In this document: positions 1 through 7,711 of the stretch, piece after piece
How positions within the stretch are numbered: the first letter of the stretch is position 1
Layout: every line of letters begins with the position of its first letter
NCBI GenBank assembly: GCA_018267095.1
Contig: JAFDZC010000012.1
Span: forward strand, 1-64,000
Source of the DNA: Bacteroidota bacterium
GTDB lineage: Bacteria > Bacteroidota > Bacteroidia > Flavobacteriales > Flavobacteriaceae
Length of the DNA stretch: 64,000 nt
Reading direction: 5' to 3'
The notes under the pieces: model-generated
Seen by the model: only the letters and a program-made list of their open reading frames with translations
Told to the model about the DNA's origin: nothing
The model's database searches: none
Position numbers and translations under genes: made by a program

Positions 1-215
1 CGTTTTGAGTAATTTTTCAGTTTAGATTTTACGAACTTATTTTTACACAAAGTTTGTAAAAATGATTATTGAAAAAGCCTGAAACTTTTGTGTTTTCGCA
101 GATTTAAAACTTGCTGACTTATAACTCTCATATATCCCCCAAAAAACCATCCAAAAACACCTTTTTCTAACGGAATATGTCTGAGTATATGAGTTCCTAG
201 CGAAGATATAAAAAT
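1..215. other. gene-free left edge
   Basis: A+T-rich stretch with no open frame of convincing coding character on either strand. It lies downstream of the recombinase stop codon. I see no clear hairpin plus T-tract and no tRNA-like fold; the window edge may cut off a gene to the left. Confidence 0.5.
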
Positions 216-1256
216 TTATAAGTCATCAAACGGGCTTTTGATCATTTGTATGCTCAGGGTGCTTACATGCGTATAGATTTCAGTGGTTTTACTGCTGTTG
301 TGGCCCAAAATTTCCTGAATGTAGCGCAAGTCAGTTCCGTTTTCGAGTAAATGTGTGGCGTAGCTGTGCCGCAACCAATGTAAGGTAACAGGTTTTTGAA
401 TTTCAGCTTTGCGCACCGCTTCCTTGAGTATGTGTTGCAAGCTTTTAGCAGAATAGGGTTGTCCGGGTTGGGTGGCTTCAAACAGCCAAACTTTGGGTTT
501 ATAGCCGGCGTAATATTGTCGCAGCATTTCTAAAATATTGACCGATAGCGGAACAATCCGATCTTTTTTTCCTTTGGCTTGTCTGATCACAACAACGTGG
601 CGATCTGACTGAATATCCGCCGGTTTCAAGCCAATAAGCTCACTACAGCGCAGACCACAACTGTAAATCATACACAGCATCACTTTGTGTTTAAAGTTTA
701 CGTGTGCATTCAAAATCAGTTTTACCTCGGCTTTGCTCAGTACATTGGGCAAAAGTTTCTGGCGTTTGGGCCGGTGAATGAGTTCAACTTCTAATTTACG
801 CTGCTGAATTTGCGCAAAATAAAGTTTTACAGCATTGACAATTTGGTTTTGGTACGAAGCCGAAAGTTTTTTTTCTAAAATATACTCATTGTTAAACCTT
901 ATCAAATCGTCAATATCAATCTCGTCAACGGTTTTGTGATTAAAAAAATCCAGAAAGCAAATCAGCGCATCGCTATAAGTTTTTACTGTATGCTCGCTGT
1001 ATCGGCGCGATTGCAGCCAAAGTTTAAACCGCGCCACTTGTTGCACGATTGATTTATCCGGAGTCTTATCAATTCTGGGAGCGAGCCGCAAAATGGCTCG
1101 GTTGCGCTCGTTATCGGGCACATGCCAACCGCGGTGGGTATGACTCCAACGGGCGTCGGCAAAAGTTCTAATCCATTGTGAAGTTTCAAAATCGTTGGTG
1201 GCTACCAAGATTCTAAATTCGGCGCGATGCACCAGCGGGCGGGCGTTCCAATTCAT
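216..1256 (-). CDS. tyrosine recombinase / integrase (XerC/D-like)
   Basis: Site-specific recombinase of the phage-integrase family, 346 residues from the ATG at 1256. A longer frame reaches 1316, but its extra 20 residues are hydrophobic and unlike the family. The catalytic set is complete: Arg203 in SCGLRCSEL, a Lys near 230 in KGKKDR, His293 and Arg296 in LHWLRHS, His319 in LGHN and Tyr328 in EIYTH. A SAM-like core-binding domain covers roughly residues 60-150 and is preceded by an unusual basic/aromatic N-terminal extension. It could be a chromosomal XerC/D-like protein or a mobile-element integrase; no excisionase, relaxase or phage gene accompanies it. An intergenic repeat pair (1340-1578) begins 84 bases upstream of its start, so the two may be connected, but that is inference. 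Confidence 0.88.
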   Translation of the reverse strand: MNWNARPLVHRAEFRILVATNDFETSQWIRTFADARWSHTHRGWHVPDNERNRAILRLAPRIDKTPDKSIVQQVARFKLWLQSRRYSEHTVKTYSDALICFLDFFNHKTVDEIDIDDLIRFNNEYILEKKLSASYQNQIVNAVKLYFAQIQQRKLEVELIHRPKRQKLLPNVLSKAEVKLILNAHVNFKHKVMLCMIYSCGLRCSELIGLKPADIQSDRHVVVIRQAKGKKDRIVPLSVNILEMLRQYYAGYKPKVWLFEATQPGQPYSAKSLQHILKEAVRKAEIQKPVTLHWLRHSYATHLLENGTDLRYIQEILGHNSSKTTEIYTHVSTLSIQMIKSPFDDL

Positions 1257-1339
1257 GGCGTATAAAAATTTTAGGCGTATAGTGGTGTAAAAATAAATAA
1301 AATTCACCAAAATCAAAGGGTGTTTTTGGGTGCTTTTTT

Positions 1340-1578
1340 GGGCGTGCCACCGGCTGCGCTGCGCTGCGCCGCTGTCGGGCTGTTCGCTGCTAGTCCTCGC
1401 TCGTGCCTCGCTGTGGGCTATCCGCTGCCATCCCTCACGCAGATGAAACCCTATTTTTCGGATAATTTAGAATTCCAAAACAAAAAATTGTACAGTTGCT
1501 TCTGACGGAGCCGCACGCGTGAGCGGTTGCAGCTAAGTGCCGCGCACTGCGAAAAACGCGACCCGCAGGGGCACGCCC
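1340..1578. repeat. bipartite intergenic repeat, copy A
   Basis: A 101-base arm (1340-1440) and a 62-base arm (1517-1578) flank a 76-base centre. The outer ends are complementary (GGGCGTGCC at 1340, GGCACGCCC ending 1578) and so are the inner ends (CTCACGC ending 1440, GCGTGAG at 1517). The 62-base arm contains a small hairpin, AGTGC-CGC-GCACT. Copies with identical arm lengths lie at 5237-5477 and 37411-37691, and a solo 62-base arm at 11373-11434. The centres of copies A and B share traces such as AGAATTCCAAA. The copy sits between the divergent recombinase and pyrD genes. It encodes no plausible protein. Confidence 0.85.
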
Positions 1579-1740
1579 AAATCAAAAGACCGCTCTGCCG
1601 TATGATGCGGCTGCGCCTAAAGACAAAAGAGATATGTCGATTAATGAGTAGCATCTAAAACTAAACTTTTTAAACTATCTAAACTTTTTACACATTCTCA
1701 AACCAATCTTAAGCATAATGAAAGCCTCAAGTTTCTCAGG

Positions 1741-1782
1741 ACCGACAACCGACAACCGACGACCGATGACCGATGACCGCAG
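1741..1782 (+). repeat. heptanucleotide tandem repeat upstream of pyrD
   Basis: Six head-to-tail 7-base units of the pattern ACCGAYR (ACCGACA, ACCGACA, ACCGACG, ACCGATG, ACCGATG, ACCGCAG). The array ends 63 bases before the pyrD ATG. It probably lies in the 5' leader or promoter region and could change length by slippage. Confidence 0.8.
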
Positions 1783-1845
1783 ACCAAAATCTTCCCTTGC
1801 CACTTTCACCCAAGAAGTTTACCTTTGCCGCACAACAACACAACC

Positions 1846-2868
1846 ATGTACAAACAATTTATTCGACCGTTACTTTTTAGGTTCGATCCTGAAAAAGTGC
1901 ACCATTTTACCTTTTCGGCTTTGTGTTTTGCCTGTAAAATTCCGGGGGTTCCGGCTTGGCTCAAAAGCGCTTATGAAGTTGCAGATGCGCGGCTGGAGCG
2001 CGAAGTTTTTGGCCTGAAATTTAAAAATCCGGTGGGTTTGGCCGCGGGTTTTGACAAAGATGCCAAGCTGTATCACGAATTGTCTTATTTGGGTTTTGGT
2101 TTTATTGAAATCGGTACGCTCACGCCCAAACCGCAAGACGGAAATCCTAAAAAAAGGTTGTTTCGTTTGCTCGAAGATTCGGCCATCATCAATCGCATGG
2201 GTTTTAACAACCAAGGCGTGGATGCGGCGGTATTGCGTTTGCAAAAAAATAAAGGTGTGCTCATTGGGGGCAACATCGGCAAGAACAAAAACACGCCCAA
2301 CGAGCAGGCCACGGCGGATTATGTATACAGTTTTGAAGCTTTGTATGACGTAGTTGATTATTTTGTGGTCAATGTCAGTTCGCCCAATACGCCCAATTTA
2401 CGCGCTTTGCAAGACAAAGAACCGCTCACCCAATTGTTGCAAGAACTGCAAAACCGCAACGCACAAAAAGTCAAAGCCAAACCTATTTTGCTCAAAATTG
2501 CACCCGATTTAACTAATGAGCAATTGCTCGATATTATTGACATTGTTCAAACCACCCAAATTGCCGGGGTCATTGCCACCAACACCACGTTGTCACGTGA
2601 AGGCTTGCATTCGTCTAACCAGTCAGAAGCGGGCGGTTTGTCAGGCAAGCCACTCACGGCACGCGCCACCGAGGTCATTCGGTTTTTGGCCCAAAACAGT
2701 CAAGGTGCGTTCCCGATTATTGGTGTCGGCGGTATTCATTCGGCACAAGATGCGCTTGATAAGCTCGAAGCCGGTGCCAGTTTGATTCAGTTATACACCG
2801 GATTTATTTATGAAGGTCCGGCACTAGTCAAACAAATCAACCAAGCGATATTAGCTAAAATAAGGTAA
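1846..2868 (+). CDS. pyrD: dihydroorotate dehydrogenase (quinone), class 2
   Basis: Oxidises dihydroorotate to orotate in pyrimidine synthesis, passing electrons to membrane quinone. The 340-residue length and the N-terminal segment beginning [16 protein letters not shown] are typical of class 2 enzymes, which dock to the membrane through this extension. Visible motifs are [13 protein letters not shown], the NRMGFNNQG loop, the NVSSPNT segment with the catalytic-serine pair at 178-179, [13 protein letters not shown] and the FMN-phosphate loop GVGGI near the C-terminus. I chose ATG 1846 over an in-frame TTG at 1825 because family members start with this segment. The last 18 bases overlap the convergent DUF3307 gene. 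Confidence 0.96.
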   Translation: MYKQFIRPLLFRFDPEKVHHFTFSALCFACKIPGVPAWLKSAYEVADARLEREVFGLKFKNPVGLAAGFDKDAKLYHELSYLGFGFIEIGTLTPKPQDGNPKKRLFRLLEDSAIINRMGFNNQGVDAAVLRLQKNKGVLIGGNIGKNKNTPNEQATADYVYSFEALYDVVDYFVVNVSSPNTPNLRALQDKEPLTQLLQELQNRNAQKVKAKPILLKIAPDLTNEQLLDIIDIVQTTQIAGVIATNTTLSREGLHSSNQSEAGGLSGKPLTARATEVIRFLAQNSQGAFPIIGVGGIHSAQDALDKLEAGASLIQLYTGFIYEGPALVKQINQAILAKIR

Positions 2869-3570
2869 AAAAATCTGCGTCAGGTAGCCTACAGCAATGG
2901 CAAAACCAAAACTGATAAGCGTTCCGATGAGCACGTATTCAGTCAGTCGGCGGTCTTTGGCCTGGGTTAAATCGCCAAACCGAAAGATGGACTTGGCCGC
3001 CATCAAAAAACCAATCGAGGCAAAGTAACCGCTCACCACAAAAAAGTACACAAACAAGCGTTCGAGGATGCCGATGTATTTGCCGGCATTTTGCAAATCG
3101 GTGGGTTGGTCATTTGTATCGGGCTCGTTCGGCGTCCAAATCGAAATGATGTTTTTAATCAGAATTGAGGTAGGTGTGGTCAAAAACAAAACACCGCTGG
3201 CATACAACCACAGGCGCTCATCAAGTGTGTATAATTTCAAATCGACTTGCTCATATAACAATACCATGAAGGCTATTGAAATCAAGTGCAACGCCTGATC
3301 GCCCAAAAGCCAATAGCGCTGTGTTTTGGGTTTTTGAAGATACAGTTTGAGCAAATCAATGAGTCCGTGCAGTAAAGCTAGCAGCAAAGCATAACCTGCA
3401 AATTTCCAAGACCACGAAACCAGCCAAGCCAGTAAACCGTGCAGCAAGATGTGGGCATACAGATAAATACTTTTGATTTTTTGCTGCATTTTATCAGCCA
3501 CCCAATGGTTGGGTTGTAGCACAAAATCGCCCAATAAATGAGCCAGCAAGAGTTGAGCAAATAAAATCAT
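2851..3570 (-). CDS. DUF3307 family membrane protein
   Basis: Polytopic membrane protein of 239 residues, with roughly seven hydrophobic segments. The N-terminus [20 protein letters not shown] carries the His-x3-Asp (HLLGD) pattern typical of DUF3307 proteins, with further histidines in the next two helices ([17 protein letters not shown]). The function of the family is not established. It overlaps the upstream satD-like gene by 4 bases (ATGA), so the two are translationally coupled; this pairing recurs in Bacteroidota to my knowledge. The 3' end overlaps pyrD by 18 bases in convergent orientation. Confidence 0.85.
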   Translation of the reverse strand: MILFAQLLLAHLLGDFVLQPNHWVADKMQQKIKSIYLYAHILLHGLLAWLVSWSWKFAGYALLLALLHGLIDLLKLYLQKPKTQRYWLLGDQALHLISIAFMVLLYEQVDLKLYTLDERLWLYASGVLFLTTPTSILIKNIISIWTPNEPDTNDQPTDLQNAGKYIGILERLFVYFFVVSGYFASIGFLMAAKSIFRFGDLTQAKDRRLTEYVLIGTLISFGFAIAVGYLTQIFLPYFS

Positions 3571-4178
3571 GGTGCGATTTGTTTTATTCGGTTTTGAAAA
3601 TACTGATTCAGTTCGCGCAGCAAATCAAATTGAGCGCGCTTGCTTCGGCGGCTCACGGCGGCTTGGGTGATGCCCAGTTGTTGTCCGATTTCTTCTTGCG
3701 AAAAATTCGGATGTTCTAAAGCAGCTACGACATATTCGGCGGGTTGGGCCAGCCAATGGTTCATAAAGGTCAGGCTTAGTCGGAGCATCAAGTTGATTTC
3801 GGTGTCAAAAGTGGCATCGCTGCTTTGTATGGCGAGCGTTGTTTTTTGTTTTTTGAGCGTTTCAAACAAATCGCCCGAGCGGACAAAAGCGCTGCCATTG
3901 CTTTCAGAAATTTTCTCGGCAGCGTAGTTTTTTTCTCCCAAACCAATACTCATACGCGCGTCGAGTTTGAGCGTTTTTAAATAAGCTTTGATTAAAAAAG
4001 CGGTCTGCAAAGCATCTTCGGCAGCCGGCACTTCAAGCTGAAATTGGTCGCCACGGTAAATTTCCCATCGGGCGGGCGATGGTCCGTATTTGCCGAGTAT
4101 TTTTTTTAATCCTTCGAGCCAATCTGATTGAGCTGGCTTGCGCGAATTGATCATGTCTCCGGTAATAATGGCTATCAT
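3567..4178 (-). CDS. SatD family protein with C-terminal helix-turn-helix
   Basis: A 203-residue protein. The N-terminal part (MIAIITGDMINSRK...) matches SatD-type proteins. The C-terminal third (around 160-190) has a sigma-like/LuxR-like helix-turn-helix: QEEIGQQLGITQAAVSRR. The fold of the N-terminal part resembles nucleotide-cyclase-like domains in some descriptions, but I cannot prove activity. It is the first gene of a two-gene unit with the DUF3307 membrane protein (ATGA overlap). A 28-base tandem repeat begins 43 bases upstream of its start and is a candidate binding site for its own helix-turn-helix. Confidence 0.82.
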   Translation of the reverse strand: MIAIITGDMINSRKPAQSDWLEGLKKILGKYGPSPARWEIYRGDQFQLEVPAAEDALQTAFLIKAYLKTLKLDARMSIGLGEKNYAAEKISESNGSAFVRSGDLFETLKKQKTTLAIQSSDATFDTEINLMLRLSLTFMNHWLAQPAEYVVAALEHPNFSQEEIGQQLGITQAAVSRRSKRAQFDLLRELNQYFQNRIKQIAP

Positions 4179-4220
4179 CTGATGATTTTTGGTTGTGCTA
4201 AAGTACTAAACATTTTTTAA

Positions 4221-4276
4221 ATTATAACCATTTTGTGTAATATTTTAAATTATAACCATTTTGTGTAATATTTTAA
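4221..4276. repeat. 28-base tandem direct repeat in the satD promoter region
   Basis: Two back-to-back copies of a 28-base unit starting ATTATAACCATTTTGTG, followed by a third partial copy (ATTATTACCC). The array sits 43 bases upstream of the satD-like start and 81 bases upstream of the divergent HMG-CoA-lyase-like gene, so it could be an operator shared by both or a promoter duplication. Confidence 0.75.
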
Positions 4277-4341
4277 ATTATTACCCAATAGCATCATACA
4301 AATAAGCCAAGAAAACGATTTCGTAGCCCAAAATTCTTTAT

Positions 4342-4349
4342 TATATTTG
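4342..4349 (+). promoter_or_regulatory. -7 box TATATTTG
   Basis: Matches the Bacteroidota -7 consensus TAnnTTTG 7 bases before the ATG at 4357, implying a very short or nearly absent leader. Confidence 0.5.
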
Positions 4350-4356
4350 GCGCTCT

Positions 4357-5220
4357 ATGAACAAACTCAAAATCATCGAATGTCCGCGCGATGCCATGCA
4401 AGGCATCAAACCGTTTATTCCTACCGAGCGCAAGGTTGCCTACATACAATCGTTGTTGCGCGTGGGTTTTGACACGATTGATTTTGGCAGTTTTGTTTCG
4501 CCCAAGGCCATTCCGCAAATGCAAGATACGGCCGAGGTTTTGGCTTCGCTTGACTTGTCGCAAACCACCAGCAAACTCTTGGCGATTATTGCCAATACAC
4601 AAGGCGCAGTTTCGGCAGCAGCGCACCGAGAGATTCAGTATTTGGGTTTTCCGTTTTCGATTTCTGAGAATTTCCAAATGCGCAACACGCACAAAACCAT
4701 CGCCGAATCACTCATAACGCTCCAAGAAATTCTCGACATTGCAGCGGCCAAAAACAAAGAAGTGGTGGCCTATTTATCGATGGGATTCGGCAATCCGTAT
4801 GGCGATCCTTGGAACGTTGAAATCGTCGGCGAGTGGACCGAAAAACTCGCACAAATGGGCGTGCGTATTTTGTCGTTGTCTGATACCATTGGCAGCTCAA
4901 CGCCTGAAGTCATCACGTATTTGTTCTCGAACTTAATTCCGAAATATCCGCATATTGAGTTTGGCGCGCATTTACACACCACGCCCGATAGTTGGTATGA
5001 AAAAGTGCATGCAGCCTATCAGGCGGGTTGTACGCGGTATGACGGCGCCATCAAAGGATTTGGCGGTTGCCCGATGGCCAAAGACGATTTGACGGGCAAT
5101 ATGCCAACCGAAAAACTACTTTCGTATTTTACCGCACAAAAAGCCCCCACCGGACTCAACCCAACCTCGTTTGAAAGCAGTTACAATGAGGCTTTAAAAC
5201 TGTTTGGCGAGTTTCATTAA
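4357..5220 (+). CDS. hydroxymethylglutaryl-CoA lyase-type enzyme
   Basis: TIM-barrel aldolase-type lyase of the HMGL-like family, 287 residues. HMG-CoA lyase splits HMG-CoA into acetyl-CoA and acetoacetate at the end of leucine breakdown. Key features are the N-terminal ECPRDAMQG (family ExxRDGxQ site, here with Ala), the metal-binding His-Leu-His at 205-207 (GAHLHTT) and the cysteine loop GGCPMAKDDLTGN with Cys238, the signature of HMG-CoA lyase rather than isopropylmalate synthase. It stands alone between the satD unit and a repeat pair, with no other leucine-catabolism gene nearby. Another acyl-CoA lyase specificity is possible. Confidence 0.88.
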   Translation: MNKLKIIECPRDAMQGIKPFIPTERKVAYIQSLLRVGFDTIDFGSFVSPKAIPQMQDTAEVLASLDLSQTTSKLLAIIANTQGAVSAAAHREIQYLGFPFSISENFQMRNTHKTIAESLITLQEILDIAAAKNKEVVAYLSMGFGNPYGDPWNVEIVGEWTEKLAQMGVRILSLSDTIGSSTPEVITYLFSNLIPKYPHIEFGAHLHTTPDSWYEKVHAAYQAGCTRYDGAIKGFGGCPMAKDDLTGNMPTEKLLSYFTAQKAPTGLNPTSFESSYNEALKLFGEFH

Positions 5221-5236
5221 ATCAAATTTATTTTCA

Positions 5237-5477
5237 GGGCGTGCCACCGGCTGCGCTGCGCCGCGCCGCTGTCAGGCTGTTCACTGCTAGTCCTCGCTCG
5301 TGCCTCGCTGTGGGCTATCCGCTGCCATCCTTCACGCGGATGAAACATTTTCTTTTTTTGTATGATAGAATTCCAAAGCTAAAACTGGAGCAATTAGTTT
5401 CCGTCGGAGCGATTTGCGTGAGCGGTTGCAGCAAGTGCCGCGCACTGCGTAAAACGCGACCCGAAGGGGGCACGCCC
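5237..5477. repeat. bipartite intergenic repeat, copy B
   Basis: A 101-base arm (5237-5337) and a 62-base arm (5416-5477) around a 78-base centre, with the same complementary outer and inner ends as copy A (one G-T pair at the inner end). It fills most of the 366-base gap between the HMG-CoA-lyase-like gene and guaB, and ends 71 bases before the guaB -7 box. It could act as a terminator-like fold at the end of the upstream transcript, or be a non-autonomous mobile unit. Confidence 0.85.
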
Positions 5478-5548
5478 CATTTCAAAATAATTTTAAAAAT
5501 CCGAAGTTTTTTGACCATCTAAAACCGCCAACTAACCACAAAAATGAC

Positions 5549-5556
5549 TACATTTG
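5549..5556 (+). promoter_or_regulatory. -7 box TACATTTG of guaB
   Basis: Perfect TAnnTTTG match 30 bases before the guaB ATG, in a short A-rich spacer after repeat copy B. Confidence 0.55.
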
Positions 5557-5586
5557 CCTGCAATTTAACAACAACAACTAAATTGC

Positions 5587-7059
5587 ATGAATGCACACAA
5601 CTCCAAAATCATCGGAGAAGGTTTGACCTACGACGATGTATTGCTGGTTCCCAATTATTCTAGTGTTTTGCCTCGGGAAGTCAGTATTCGCTCAAAATTT
5701 TCAAAAAATATTACCCTCAATGTACCGATTGTTTCGGCCGCTATGGACACCGTCACCGAAAGTTCGATGGCTATTGCGATGGCGCAAGAAGGCGGAATTG
5801 GCGTGTTGCACAAAAACATGACCATTGCCGAGCAAGCTGCCAAAGTTCGCAAAGTCAAACGCGCCGAGTCGGGGATGATTATGGATCCGGTGACATTGCC
5901 TTTGACGGCCAAGGTCATTGATGCCAAAAATGCCATGAAAGAATACGGTATTGGCGGAATTCCGATTGTAGATGAACAGAAAATTTTAAAAGGCATCGTT
6001 ACCAACCGAGATTTGCGTTTTGAAAAAAACAACGCGCGTCCGATTGTTGAGGTCATGACCAGCGAGCATTTGATTACCGTGGCCGAAGGAACTTCGCTCG
6101 AGCAAGCCGAAGTGGTTTTGCAAGGCAACAAAATCGAGAAACTTCCGGTGGTGAATGCCCAAAATAAACTTGTAGGGCTCATTACTTTTCGAGATATCAC
6201 CAAACTCACCCAAAAACCTATTGCCAACAAAGATACTTATGGACGACTCCGAGTGGCTGCGGCCATCGGCGTGACGGCCGATGCTGTTCAGCGCACCGAA
6301 GCTTTGGTTCAAGCCGGTGTGGATGCCATCATCATAGATACCGCCCACGGACATACCCAAGGCGTAGTGCTTGTTTTAAAAGAAATCAAAGCCAAGTTTC
6401 CGCAGCTTGATGTGGTGGTGGGCAATATTGCTACTCCCGAAGCGGCTAAATATTTGGTCGAACACGGCGCTGACGGTGTAAAAGTTGGGATTGGTCCGGG
6501 CTCTATTTGCACGACACGCGTGGTGGCAGGTGTTGGTTTCCCGCAGTTTTCGGCAGTGTTAGAAGTAGCTGCAGCCATCAAAGGAACCGGTGTTCCGGTA
6601 ATTGCCGATGGCGGAATTCGCTATACCGGTGATATTCCCAAAGCTATAGCGGCCGGAGCTGATTGCGTCATGCTCGGTTCGCTTTTGGCCGGAACCAAAG
6701 AATCGCCGGGCGAGACCATTATTTTTGAAGGGCGAAAATTCAAATCTTACCGCGGAATGGGCTCGGTTGAAGCCATGCAAGAAGGTTCAAAAGACCGATA
6801 TTTTCAGGATGTTGAAGACGATGTCAAAAAACTCGTTCCTGAAGGTATCGTAGGCCGCGTACCTTATAAAGGCGAACTCAACGAAAGCATGCAACAATTC
6901 ATCGGCGGATTGCGTGCCGGCATGGGTTATTGCGGAGCCAAAGATATTCCGACCTTGCAAGACACCGGACGATTTGTGCGGATTACTTCAAGCGGTATTA
7001 CCGAAAGTCATCCGCACAATGTGACCATTACCAAGGAAGCACCGAATTATTCGCGCTAA
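5587..7059 (+). CDS. guaB: IMP dehydrogenase
   Basis: Oxidises IMP to XMP with NAD+, the committed step of GMP synthesis, in the cytoplasm. The 490-residue length is standard. The catalytic TIM barrel is interrupted by a tandem CBS (Bateman) domain around residues 95-205. Diagnostic sites are the catalytic-cysteine loop [11 protein letters not shown] with Cys308, the phosphate-binding [11 protein letters not shown], the MLGSLLAGT segment and the mobile-flap arginine-tyrosine region near VPYKGE. It has its own promoter after repeat copy B. A gene of unknown role follows immediately on the opposite strand with its stop touching guaB. Confidence 0.97.
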   Translation: MNAHNSKIIGEGLTYDDVLLVPNYSSVLPREVSIRSKFSKNITLNVPIVSAAMDTVTESSMAIAMAQEGGIGVLHKNMTIAEQAAKVRKVKRAESGMIMDPVTLPLTAKVIDAKNAMKEYGIGGIPIVDEQKILKGIVTNRDLRFEKNNARPIVEVMTSEHLITVAEGTSLEQAEVVLQGNKIEKLPVVNAQNKLVGLITFRDITKLTQKPIANKDTYGRLRVAAAIGVTADAVQRTEALVQAGVDAIIIDTAHGHTQGVVLVLKEIKAKFPQLDVVVGNIATPEAAKYLVEHGADGVKVGIGPGSICTTRVVAGVGFPQFSAVLEVAAAIKGTGVPVIADGGIRYTGDIPKAIAAGADCVMLGSLLAGTKESPGETIIFEGRKFKSYRGMGSVEAMQEGSKDRYFQDVEDDVKKLVPEGIVGRVPYKGELNESMQQFIGGLRAGMGYCGAKDIPTLQDTGRFVRITSSGITESHPHNVTITKEAPNYSR

Positions 7060-7578
7060 TTACATATAATTTTTGAGCTCTTTTTTGAGATAAGCCAAAG
7101 CGGTGTTGCTCGGGGCGCTTCGGTCAACCATTTCGGTTAAGATGGACTCGCGCAATTCATTGGCGTTGGTTACTTTTTCATTCAAAGCCGATTTGCGAAT
7201 GATTTGAACTGTAGCGTTTTTGGCCATGACAATCGCGGTCCAACATTCGTCAGACATATAGATTTGTTGGGTCATGTTGTGTTCGAATTCTTGTTCGATG
7301 AGCTCGACCAAATAGTTTTCGTAGTGGTTTTTTTCTTCTGAAATCGGCGCTACACGCAAAAGCAATTTGCTTGGATTGATGCGCTCTAAATACAAAGCCA
7401 TGCGTTCAAAAGCTTGTAAGCGCAAAGGCAATGATTCTTTTTGCAAGTCGCGTTGCACCAACCAACGACGCGTGTTGCGTTGATCTTTAAAATAAGCGGT
7501 AAAAAAGTAATAGGCAACGCCTCCGGTGACTAGTGAAGGCAAAGTGTAGCTTAGAATTTCAAACAGTTTATTTTCCAT
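7060..7578 (-). CDS. conserved hypothetical membrane-anchored protein
   Basis: 172 residues from the ATG at 7578; the frame extends to 7656, but the extra residues overlap the promoter, where a -7 box (TATTTTTG, 7602-7609, minus strand) is visible. One N-terminal transmembrane segment (about residues 8-27, LPSLVTGGVAYYFFTAYF) is followed by a mostly helical cytoplasmic part. That part contains a QRDLQKESLPLRLQAFERM segment, which recurs in Flavobacteria-type proteins as far as I recall. I do not recognise a function. It is convergent with guaB, the stops being adjacent, and divergent from the next gene. Confidence 0.75.
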   Translation of the reverse strand: MENKLFEILSYTLPSLVTGGVAYYFFTAYFKDQRNTRRWLVQRDLQKESLPLRLQAFERMALYLERINPSKLLLRVAPISEEKNHYENYLVELIEQEFEHNMTQQIYMSDECWTAIVMAKNATVQIIRKSALNEKVTNANELRESILTEMVDRSAPSNTALAYLKKELKNYM

Positions 7579-7711
7579 GATCCATATGTTTTTTAAAGCG
7601 ACAAAAATAAAAGAATAGTTAGCATCATTGAATTTTTGTTTGAAAGAAATTAACAATTGACTTTCATCGCCTAAATTGACTTATTTTAGCAGGAAACAAA
7701 ATCTCAAAATC

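Noticed and set aside
216-1256. Prophage or integrative element edge
   Set aside because: No phage, conjugation or excision genes follow, and neighbours are housekeeping genes. No tRNA gene or direct repeat typical of an attachment site is visible.
1320-1505. Short open frames inside the repeat arms (also 5241-5522, 37325-37516)
   Set aside because: They share sequence only because they read through the repeat; composition is repeat-driven and there is no start context.
1340-1578. Classical integron attC site
   Set aside because: Nested complementary ends are suggestive, but the core RYYYAAC/GTTRRRY sequences are not present and the unit is longer than usual attC sites. No cassette array follows.
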